NCBI GenBank assembly: GCA_023389195.1
Contig: JAEWET010000023.1
Location: forward strand, 1 to 64,000
From: Aliihoeflea sp023389195
GTDB lineage: Bacteria; Pseudomonadota; Alphaproteobacteria; Rhizobiales; Rhizobiaceae
DNA length: 64,000 bases
Direction: 5' to 3'
The translations under genes and the position numbers were made by a program. Position 1 is the first letter of the stretch; every line of letters starts with the position of its first letter. Positions 45,180 to 52,195 of the stretch are shown one piece after another. The notes beneath the pieces were generated by a model. That model was not told the origin of the DNA. It was given only the letters and a program-made list of their open reading frames with translations, and did not search any database.

Positions 45180-46427
45180 ATGACCTTCACGCCTGATGCC
45201 CGCATGTCGCTCGAACGCTTCTGGAGCACCATCGAACGTTCCGCCGAAATCGGCGTCGGCCGCCCGGGCGGGCTGGCGCGGCTGACATTGTCGGATGCCG
45301 ACCGCCAGATGCGCGACCAGTTCGTCGCCTGGTGCAATGAGGCTGGGCTCACCGTCACGATCGACGAGGTCGGCTCGATTTTCGCCCGGCGCGAAGGGAC
45401 CGACCCGACGGCCGATCCGATCCTCATCGGCAGCCACCTCGACACCCAGATCAATGGCGGGCGCTATGACGGCATCGCCGGCGTCCTCGCCGGGCTCGAA
45501 CTCTGCCGCACGCTCGACGATCTTGGTCATGTGACGCGCCGGCCGATCGAGATCGTCAACTGGACGAACGAGGAGGGCTGCCGCTATTCGCCGCCTATGG
45601 TGGCCTCGGGATGCTTCGTCGGCGCCTATGCACCCGACTGGGTTCGCGACCGGATCGGCGACGACGGCACGCGCTTCGGCGACGAACTGGAGAAGATAGG
45701 TTATCGCGGAGCCGCTACCTGCGGCCCGCGCCCGGTCGATGCCTATTTCGAGCTGCATATCGAGCAGGGGCCGATCCTCGATGCCGAGGGCTATGAGGTC
45801 GGCGTCGTCACGAACGGGTTTCCGAGCCATGGCATGCTCGCGCGCTTTTCAGGCGAGACGGCGCATACGGGCCCCTGGCCGATGGAGCTTCGCCGCAACG
45901 CGCTCGCTGCCGGCGCGCGCTGGCTGGTCGCGGTCGACGATCTTGGAATGGAGTTCGCCGGGACCGGCGGCAAGGCGACTGCGGCGCGGCTTGCTGCATG
46001 GCCGAACAAGCCGGGCATCCTGTCCGACACGGCCGACGCCGTCTGCGACGTGCGCCATGAGAATCCGGCGACGGCGAAGGTGATGGCCGAGCGCATGCGC
46101 CGCTCGCTCCGCGAGGCTGCGGCGCGCAATGGTTGCGGCGTCGAAATCCTCGACGAGTGGCTATGGGGTGGCGACATCTTTGATGCCGGTCTTGTCGGCT
46201 CCGTGCGGGACCATGCCGATCGGCTCGGCTATCGCTGGCGCGACATCGCCAGCCAGGCCGGGCACGACGCCTACTTCATGGCCCGCCACTGCCCGACCGC
46301 GATGGTGTTCACGCCCTGCCGGGGCGGCATCACGCACAACAATGGCGAGCACTGCGAACCGTCCGATTTCCGCGCGGGTCTTGACGTGCTTCTCCATGCC
46401 GTCGTTCAACGGGCGGATAGGAACTGA
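45180..46427 (+). CDS. M20 family amidohydrolase (carbamoylase/allantoate type)
   Basis: Zinc-dependent hydrolase (415 residues) of the hydantoinase/carbamoylase group. The metal ligands sit in GSHLDTQINGGRYDG, IVNWTNEEGCRY, AHTGPWPM and the C-terminal GITHNNGEHC. Family members cleave N-carbamoyl amino acids, allantoate or ureidoglycine; the substrate is open. The ATG at 45180 is preferred over 45174 because AAGAGG is six bases from it. It is probably cotranscribed with the TRAP genes and the gene after it. Confidence 0.87.
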   Translation: MTFTPDARMSLERFWSTIERSAEIGVGRPGGLARLTLSDADRQMRDQFVAWCNEAGLTVTIDEVGSIFARREGTDPTADPILIGSHLDTQINGGRYDGIAGVLAGLELCRTLDDLGHVTRRPIEIVNWTNEEGCRYSPPMVASGCFVGAYAPDWVRDRIGDDGTRFGDELEKIGYRGAATCGPRPVDAYFELHIEQGPILDAEGYEVGVVTNGFPSHGMLARFSGETAHTGPWPMELRRNALAAGARWLVAVDDLGMEFAGTGGKATAARLAAWPNKPGILSDTADAVCDVRHENPATAKVMAERMRRSLREAAARNGCGVEILDEWLWGGDIFDAGLVGSVRDHADRLGYRWRDIASQAGHDAYFMARHCPTAMVFTPCRGGITHNNGEHCEPSDFRAGLDVLLHAVVQRADRN

Positions 46428-46438
46428 GGGAGACAGGC

Positions 46439-47368
46439 ATGCAGATGATCGGCGAACACGAGCTTGCGGAACGGCTCGGCTGGCCCGAACTGATCGGCGC
46501 GATCGAAACCGAGCTCAAGGCGGGGCGGGTGACGTCGCCGGAGCGCTCGAACATCGCGATCCCGATGCCGGGCGGGGGTACGTCGAACCTTCTCGTCATG
46601 CCGGCCTGGGTCGAAGGCGAATCGCTCGGTGTGAAACTCGTCACGTTCTTTCCCGAGAACGGGGCAAAGGGCCTGTCGACGATCAATGCCAGCTATGCGC
46701 TGTTCTCCGGTGCGGATGGCCGGCTGCAGGCCGTCATCGAGGGCGACGAACTGACAGCGCGGCGCACGGCCGCCGCTTCGGCGCTCGCTGCGCGTTTTCT
46801 CGCGAGGCAAGATGCCAAGCGGCTTCTCGTTGTTGGCACGGGCCAGCTTTCCGCCAAGGTCGCTGCTGCGCATGCGAGCGTGCGCTCCTATGAGCGGATC
46901 GAAATCTACGGGCGCAGCGCCGAGAAGGCGGAAGCGGTTGTCGCGGCGCTCGCTGGCGAAGGCGTTTCGGCCCATGTCGCGCGCGACCTCGATGCGGCTG
47001 TGGCGGCGGCGGACGTGATCTCGTCGGTGACGAGTTCGACCGTCCCCCTGATCCGCGGCGCGCATGTGAAGCCGGGCACGCATGTCGACCTGATCGGCGC
47101 GTTCAAGGACGACATGCGCGAGAGCGACGACGCGCTGGTGACGAAGGCCAGCCTCTTCGTCGACTTCCGGCCCGGTGCGATGAAAGCCGGCGATCTCGCG
47201 CAGCCGCTGGCGGCGGGACTGATTGCCGAGGCGGACATCAGGGCCGACCTTGCCGAGCTTGCGACCGGAAAGCATTCCGGCCGGGCGTCGGACGAAGAGA
47301 TCACCTTCTTCAAGTCGGCCGGTTTTTCCCTGCTCGATCTCGCCGCGGCGCGGCTTGCCATCGGTTAG
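46439..47368 (+). CDS. Ornithine cyclodeaminase/mu-crystallin family protein
   Basis: NAD(P)-binding enzyme (309 residues) with the Rossmann motif LLVVGTGQLSAKVAAAH and the lysine-containing segment ESLGVKLVTFFPENGAKGLSTINASYALF (read in pieces). Family members include ornithine cyclodeaminase, alanine dehydrogenase and ketimine reductase. It follows the amidohydrolase by 11 bp with a GAGGGAGAC ribosome site, so the pair may handle an imported amino-acid derivative. Its stop overlaps the convergent LysR stop. Confidence 0.86.
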   Translation: MQMIGEHELAERLGWPELIGAIETELKAGRVTSPERSNIAIPMPGGGTSNLLVMPAWVEGESLGVKLVTFFPENGAKGLSTINASYALFSGADGRLQAVIEGDELTARRTAAASALAARFLARQDAKRLLVVGTGQLSAKVAAAHASVRSYERIEIYGRSAEKAEAVVAALAGEGVSAHVARDLDAAVAAADVISSVTSSTVPLIRGAHVKPGTHVDLIGAFKDDMRESDDALVTKASLFVDFRPGAMKAGDLAQPLAAGLIAEADIRADLAELATGKHSGRASDEEITFFKSAGFSLLDLAAARLAIG

Positions 47369-48297
47369 GGCTGAGCGAGCGCCAGCAATTCGTCGACGAT
47401 GCCGAGATAGACGCGCTCGACCGGGCGCAGCTCGACATTGGGATTGGTGACCATATAGACGTCGGCGCCGATCATGCCCTCCAGCGTCGGCAGGGCGTGG
47501 ATCGTGCCGGCGGCGACGTCCTGCTCGACGGCGGCGACCGGCAGGACGCCGATGCCGAGGCCCGACATGATCATGCGGCGCACTTCCTCGAGGTTCGAAC
47601 TGGAGCCGACGACGCGCTGGCCGAGGCCGGAGCCGCTGCGCAGCATCGCCATCGGCTCGAAGCCGCCGCCATCGGTAGCGCAGGTGAAGGCGACGAAGGG
47701 TTCCTGCTGAAGCGAAGCGACCGAGACGTCGCCGGCGCCGAAGAGCGGGTGCTCGCGACCGCAGAAGATGGCGAATTCCTCGCGGCACAGGAGCCGACAA
47801 TCGAGCCCGACGACCGGTTTCATCAACAGGCAAACGCCGATCGGCAGCACTTCCTGCGCCACCTGACGGACGATGTCGCTGCTGTTGGCGACGTCGATGC
47901 GCCACGTCACCGAGGGGTGCCGCTCATGGGCGAGACGGATGGATTCGTCAACGAGAGCCGACTGCAGATGGCTGACGATCGAAAGCCGCAAGAGGCCGAT
48001 CGTGACGTCCTCGTCGGCCGCGATCTGGTCGCTCAGCCGCGTGACGCTCTGGAAGATTTCGGCGCAATGCTTGGCGACGAGTTCGCCATTCGTGGTCAAG
48101 AGGAAATTGCGGCTGTTGCGCTCGACGAGCTGGACGCCCAGGGTTTCCTCCAGCCGCTGCAGCGATTGGGAGACGGATGGCTGGCGAAGGGCGAGGCGCT
48201 GCGCGGCCCGCGTGATGCTCTTTTCCTCGGCGATGACGTGAAACGTCCGCAGAAGGTTCCAGTTCATGCTGGCGACCAGCGTGGGGAGTTCGTTCAT
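47365..48297 (-). CDS. LysR family transcriptional regulator
   Basis: Standard-length LysR protein (310 residues). The DNA-binding helix-turn-helix lies near residues 12-70 (LRTFHVIAEEKSITRAAQRLALRQPSVSQSLQRLEETLG, read in pieces), followed by an effector domain. Start 48297 has a GGAGG six bases upstream. It faces the TRAP/amidohydrolase operon end to end, overlapping the last stop by four bases. A role in that operon is possible but not shown. Confidence 0.9.
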   Translation of the reverse strand: MNELPTLVASMNWNLLRTFHVIAEEKSITRAAQRLALRQPSVSQSLQRLEETLGVQLVERNSRNFLLTTNGELVAKHCAEIFQSVTRLSDQIAADEDVTIGLLRLSIVSHLQSALVDESIRLAHERHPSVTWRIDVANSSDIVRQVAQEVLPIGVCLLMKPVVGLDCRLLCREEFAIFCGREHPLFGAGDVSVASLQQEPFVAFTCATDGGGFEPMAMLRSGSGLGQRVVGSSSNLEEVRRMIMSGLGIGVLPVAAVEQDVAAGTIHALPTLEGMIGADVYMVTNPNVELRPVERVYLGIVDELLALAQP

Positions 48298-48367
48298 GCC
48301 TGCCTCCGGAATGGAGGCCCATTAGCATGAATACCGCCGTATGCGACAGCAAGGTGCACGAAACGGG

Positions 48368-48404
48368 AAAGCCACCAGGCGGTGCTCGACGGCCGGGTGG
48401 CTTT
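48368..48404 (-). terminator. Hairpin after the min operon
   Basis: The arms AAAGCCACC and GGTGGCTTT (9 bp) enclose a GC-rich 19-base loop that can pair further. On the minus strand the hairpin begins 22 bases after the small orphan's stop. The T-run is short, so it may be a weak terminator. Confidence 0.6.
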
Positions 48405-48426
48405 CGGATTGCGATGGACCTGGAAT

Positions 48427-48633
48427 TCAGGCCCTGAGGCTTGAGCCGGCCGATCCCGTCTGCGGCCGACCGCCGGTCATCGGCGGCGCGCCGGCTGCGA
48501 TTTCGCACAGCTCGACGTGCCGCGTGAGGGCTTCGGTGGAGAGCATGGCGCTGACCGTGGTGATGTCGCGCTTCGTATGCGGCGGCATCTGTTGCAGCGT
48601 CTTCAGCCGTTCGAGGAGTTGCAGTCGGGTCAT
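48427..48633 (-). CDS. Small protein of unknown function after minE
   Basis: A 68-residue frame, MTRLQLLERLKTLQQMPPHT then a Ser/Thr-rich middle and a Gly/Pro-rich tail. I do not recognise it. A good ribosome site (AGGAGAG) lies 7 bases before the ATG, it is 45 bp after minE in the same direction, and a hairpin follows it. The N-terminal helix is likely amphipathic. It is probably a real small gene. Confidence 0.55.
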   Translation of the reverse strand: MTRLQLLERLKTLQQMPPHTKRDITTVSAMLSTEALTRHVELCEIAAGAPPMTGGRPQTGSAGSSLRA

Positions 48634-48678
48634 GCTTTCTCTCCTGTTCTTCGAGACGTGGTACTCGGTCGACGGCCG

Positions 48679-48951
48679 TCAGGCCGCCTTCTTTTTCTTT
48701 TTCACCGCATCGAACGGGATCTCGACATCGACGGCTAGGGTCGACATCTGCAGACCGCGTTCCATGGTGACGTTCACCTTGTCGCCGTCGATCTGCATGT
48801 GCTTGGCGATGACGGCGAGGATTTCGTCGCGGAGCACGGTGACGAGTTCCGAATCGCCAGCCGATGCGCGTTCATGGGCAAGCAGGACCTGCAGCCGCTC
48901 GCGGGCGGCGGGTGCGGAAGTGGGCTTGGAAAAGAAACGGAAAATGCTCAT
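48679..48951 (-). CDS. minE: Cell division topological factor MinE
   Basis: MinE (90 residues) stimulates MinD ATPase and drives pole-to-pole oscillation. The N-terminal MSIFRFFSKPTSAPAARERLQVLLAHER has the membrane-target and anti-MinCD segments, and a Lys-rich tail ends KKKKKAA. It overlaps the minD stop (ATGA). Confidence 0.96.
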   Translation of the reverse strand: MSIFRFFSKPTSAPAARERLQVLLAHERASAGDSELVTVLRDEILAVIAKHMQIDGDKVNVTMERGLQMSTLAVDVEIPFDAVKKKKKAA

Positions 48952-49763
48952 GCCGCCTTCCTTCCGAAGAACTTGCCGAAGAAGCCGCGCTTTTCGCCCG
49001 GAACGGTGACGGGGATCGTTTCGCCGTTCAGCCGGCGCGCGGCATCGAAATAGGCGAGAGCCGGGGCGCTGCGATCGTCCGAGAGGGTGACCGGCGCGCC
49101 GACATTCGATGCGCGCAAGACGTCCATGCTCTCGGGGATGATGCCGAGCAGCGGGATGGACAGGATTTCGAGCACGTCGTCGACCTTGAGCATGTCGCCG
49201 CGCTCGGCGCGTGCCGGGTCGTAGCGGGTCAGAAGCAGGTGCTTTTCCATCTGCTCGCCGCGCTCGGCCTTGACCGTCTTGGAATCGAGCAGGCCGATGA
49301 TGCGGTCCGAATCGCGCACCGACGACACTTCGGGATTAGTGACGACGATGGCGATGTCGGCATGGCGCATGGCGAGGGTCGCGCCGCGCTCGATGCCGGC
49401 CGGGCTGTCGCAGATGACCCAATCAAAATTCTTGCGCAACGCGGTGATGACCTTCTCGACGCCCTCGGGCGTCAGATTGTCCTTGTCGCGCGTCTGCGAG
49501 GCGGGAAGCAGATAGAGCGTCTGCAGCCGCTTGTCGCGGATCAGCGCCTGCGTCAGCTTCGCGTCGCCCTGGATGACGTTGACCAGATCGTAGACGACGC
49601 GCCGCTCGGCACCCATCACGAGATCGAGATTGCGCAGGCCGACGTCGAAATCGACGACCACCACCTTGGCGCCGCCCTGCGCCAGCGCCGCGCCGAGAGC
49701 TGCGGTCGACGTGGTCTTGCCGACGCCTCCCTTGCCCGATGTCACCACGATTACCTTGCCCAT
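48948..49763 (-). CDS. minD: Septum site-determining ATPase MinD
   Basis: Membrane-cycling ATPase (271 residues) with the deviant Walker A motif SGKGGVGKTT near the N-terminus and a C-terminal amphipathic helix, GEKRGFFGKFFGRKAA, for membrane binding. It recruits MinC to block septation at the poles. The start MGKVIVVTSGKGG at 49763 fits the family; the longer frame adds 20 unlikely residues. Confidence 0.97.
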   Translation of the reverse strand: MGKVIVVTSGKGGVGKTTSTAALGAALAQGGAKVVVVDFDVGLRNLDLVMGAERRVVYDLVNVIQGDAKLTQALIRDKRLQTLYLLPASQTRDKDNLTPEGVEKVITALRKNFDWVICDSPAGIERGATLAMRHADIAIVVTNPEVSSVRDSDRIIGLLDSKTVKAERGEQMEKHLLLTRYDPARAERGDMLKVDDVLEILSIPLLGIIPESMDVLRASNVGAPVTLSDDRSAPALAYFDAARRLNGETIPVTVPGEKRGFFGKFFGRKAA

Positions 49764-49785
49764 TGACCTCTCCTGTTCCATGGCC

Positions 49786-50529
49786 TCAGCCCAGTGTTCC
49801 CGCCACGATCTTGTCCCCTTCAAGCCAGATCTGCACGGCTCGTCCGCGCAGGCCCGGCTCCATGTCTTCCGCCGTCTTGTAGAAACCGTCGATGGCGATC
49901 AGCTCGGCTTCGAGCTTGCGGCAGAAGATGCGCGCCGTCGCGTTGCCCATCGTCCCGGCCATCGCCCGGCCGCGCAGTGTGCCGTAGACGTGGATCGATC
50001 CGCCGGCGACGATCTCCGCGCCCGATGCGACCGAGCCGACGATCGTCACGTCGCCTTCCGGAAAGATGACCGACTGGCCCGAGCGCACCGGCTGGGTGAC
50101 CATCAGCGACGGGGCCCCCCTGACCTCATGCGCAGTCTGATCGATTGCCGGCGCGTCTGCTTCGTCCTCGGCCGGCGTCTCGTCGGCCTGTGCCGCCGGC
50201 GCCTCGATATCGGCGGCCGCACGTCCATCGGTAAGAGCGGGCGGCAGGCCCGAATCAAGCCAAGACGGGCGAGCGCCCTCGATGCCCATGATCCGCACAT
50301 TGCGTGTCGCCAGCATCTCGACCATTTCGCGCAGTTGCGCGCGGTCGATGGCAAGGCCGTTGACGTCGAGGACGATGGGGCGGCGAAGGAAGAAACCCGC
50401 CGAGCGCGCGGCCAGATCGTCGAGACGAACCACCCAATCCTCGAAGGGAAGTTCGGGGGTCAGTACCAGCGCAAGAAAGGAGCGACCCTTGAGGCGGATC
50501 GGCCGGGCTTGGGTTAACACGTTGGTCAT
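49786..50529 (-). CDS. minC: Septum formation inhibitor MinC
   Basis: FtsZ polymerisation inhibitor (247 residues). The N-terminal FtsZ-binding domain is followed by a Pro/Ala/Asp-rich linker (about residues 95-145) and a C-terminal beta-helix with SVASGAEIVAGGSIHVYGTLRGRAMAG (read in pieces). It is first in the min operon, with a CtrA-type box 40-55 bp upstream. Confidence 0.95.
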   Translation of the reverse strand: MTNVLTQARPIRLKGRSFLALVLTPELPFEDWVVRLDDLAARSAGFFLRRPIVLDVNGLAIDRAQLREMVEMLATRNVRIMGIEGARPSWLDSGLPPALTDGRAAADIEAPAAQADETPAEDEADAPAIDQTAHEVRGAPSLMVTQPVRSGQSVIFPEGDVTIVGSVASGAEIVAGGSIHVYGTLRGRAMAGTMGNATARIFCRKLEAELIAIDGFYKTAEDMEPGLRGRAVQIWLEGDKIVAGTLG

Positions 50530-50568
50530 CTTGGTTAATTTTCGGTTGTTTCGGTGTAGGCAAGAATG

Positions 50569-50584
50569 GTTAACAACTGGTTAA
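50569..50584 (-). promoter_or_regulatory. CtrA-type box upstream of minC
   Basis: The sequence GTTAACAACTGGTTAA reads on the minus strand as TTAA-N7-TTAAC, an exact match to the full CtrA consensus. It lies 40-55 bp upstream of the minC start. CtrA control of minC is known in Brucella, so cell-cycle regulation is likely here. Confidence 0.75.
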
Positions 50585-50692
50585 TTTCATGGCCGCGCGG
50601 GGCGCGGACCTCAGTGTTCCAGACCATTCTTCGCTTCGAAGCTGGTGCGAGGCATGCGTGCCAGAGCGCGGTGCCGCAAGCGCGTCCACGCG

Positions 50693-50711
50693 CCGAACCG
50701 GGGCTGTTCGG
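50693..50711 (-). terminator. Hairpin after cysG
   Basis: Perfect 6-bp arms CCGAAC and GTTCGG with a 7-base loop begin 24 bases after the cysG stop. No T-run follows, so its role as transcript end is uncertain. Confidence 0.35.
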
Positions 50712-50734
50712 TCGAACCAATTTGGGCGTGAACG

Positions 50735-52195
50735 TCAGGAAGCGACGACGGCCAGTTCGCCCTGTGCGTGAACCATGGATCGGCGACGCGCGAAAACGGC
50801 GCCGATGCCGATGATGACCGGGCCAGCAAGATCCGTCTGCCGCATCGTCGTCGCCAGGTCTTCGAGGCTCGTCAGGCGCAGGGTTTGTTCCGGCCGGGAG
50901 ACGCAGGTGGCGATTGCGACGGGCGTCGAGAGCGGCAGTCCCCCGTCCATCAGGCGCGAGGCGATCTCGCCAGCCGTGCGGCCGCCCATGTAGAAGATGG
51001 TGGTCGCGGCTGGGTCGGCGACCGCCTTCCAGTCGATGTCCTTGGGGAGCGCATCGCTGCGCGAATGCCCGGTGACGAAGCGCACCGAGCGCGCGCAGTC
51101 GCGATGCGTGAGCGAGACGCCGAGGGCCGACGCCATTGCGAGCGCCGATGTGATGCCCGGCACGATGTCGACGCGAATTCCTTCCGCGTCCAGCCGTTCG
51201 ATCTCCTCGCCGGCGCGGCCGAAGATCATCGGGTCGCCCGATTTCAGCCGCACCACATGCTTGCCTGCCTTCGCCAGCTTCACCATCAGATCGTTGATGT
51301 CCTCCTGGCGGCAGCTTTCGCGCCCGCCGCGCTTGCCGACCAGCATGCGCTTCGCCTCGCGCCGCGCGAGCTTCAGAACGTCGTCGGAGACGAGGTCGTC
51401 GAACAGGATCACATCTGCCGCCTGAAGCGTGCGCACGGCCTTGAGGGTCAGGAGTTCGGCATCGCCGGGGCCGGCGCCGACGAGCGTCACGCGGCCGGTC
51501 GCATTCGTGCCTCTCGCGACGCGATCGATGCTGGATGCGAGTTCATGAGCGTCGCTCGATGTCGGGTCAGGGCCGAAGGCGCGGTCGACGAAGCGCTCCC
51601 AAAAACGGCGCCGTTCGGCGCCTGGCCCAAGCTTTGTCATCACGGTTTGGCGCATGCCGTCGGCAAGGGCCGCCCATGCACCGAGCGAGGCCGGAAGCAG
51701 CGTCTCGATGCGGCGACGGACGGCTTGCCCGAGGATCGGCGCTGCGCCCGCGGTGGAAATGCCGACGACGACGGGTGAGCGGTTGACGATGGTGCCGAAC
51801 TGGAACTGGCAGAATTCGGGCTGGTCGATGACGTTGGCCGGCACGCCGGCTGCCCGCGCGGCCCAGACGAATGCCTGCGCTTCGCTTGGATGCGCAGTGT
51901 CGAGGACGGCGAGTGCTGCACCTTGCATCACGTCCACCGACCAGTGTCGGTCGTGATGCAGGATCGACCCATGTGCGATCAGGTCGCGGCAGAGATCGGA
52001 GAGCTCTTCCGCCGGTGCAAAGAGATGGACGCTTGCGCCGGCTGCGGCCAGAAGCTCGGCCTTCCATGCGGCGGCTTCCGACCCGCCGGCGACGAGTGCG
52101 CGCTTACCGTGCAGCGACAGGAAGACCGGCAGGACGGACAGCGCTCCGATCCGTGCGGGCTTGCGTTCACTCGGCTGCCTGGAGACGTCCTGCAT
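50735..52195 (-). CDS. cysG: Siroheme synthase CysG (trifunctional)
   Basis: Fusion protein (486 residues). The N-terminal part (about 1-220) is the precorrin-2 dehydrogenase/ferrochelatase (LPVFLSLHGKRALVAGGSEAAAWKAELL), and the C-terminal part is uroporphyrinogen-III methyltransferase (VTLVGAGPGDAELLTLKAVRTLQAADVILFDDLV, GKRGG, VVRLKSGDPMIFGRAGEE, VPGITSALA). It makes siroheme for NirB. It is last in the nitrate operon and overlaps nasA by 29 bp. Confidence 0.95.
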   Translation of the reverse strand: MQDVSRQPSERKPARIGALSVLPVFLSLHGKRALVAGGSEAAAWKAELLAAAGASVHLFAPAEELSDLCRDLIAHGSILHHDRHWSVDVMQGAALAVLDTAHPSEAQAFVWAARAAGVPANVIDQPEFCQFQFGTIVNRSPVVVGISTAGAAPILGQAVRRRIETLLPASLGAWAALADGMRQTVMTKLGPGAERRRFWERFVDRAFGPDPTSSDAHELASSIDRVARGTNATGRVTLVGAGPGDAELLTLKAVRTLQAADVILFDDLVSDDVLKLARREAKRMLVGKRGGRESCRQEDINDLMVKLAKAGKHVVRLKSGDPMIFGRAGEEIERLDAEGIRVDIVPGITSALAMASALGVSLTHRDCARSVRFVTGHSRSDALPKDIDWKAVADPAATTIFYMGGRTAGEIASRLMDGGLPLSTPVAIATCVSRPEQTLRLTSLEDLATTMRQTDLAGPVIIGIGAVFARRRSMVHAQGELAVVAS

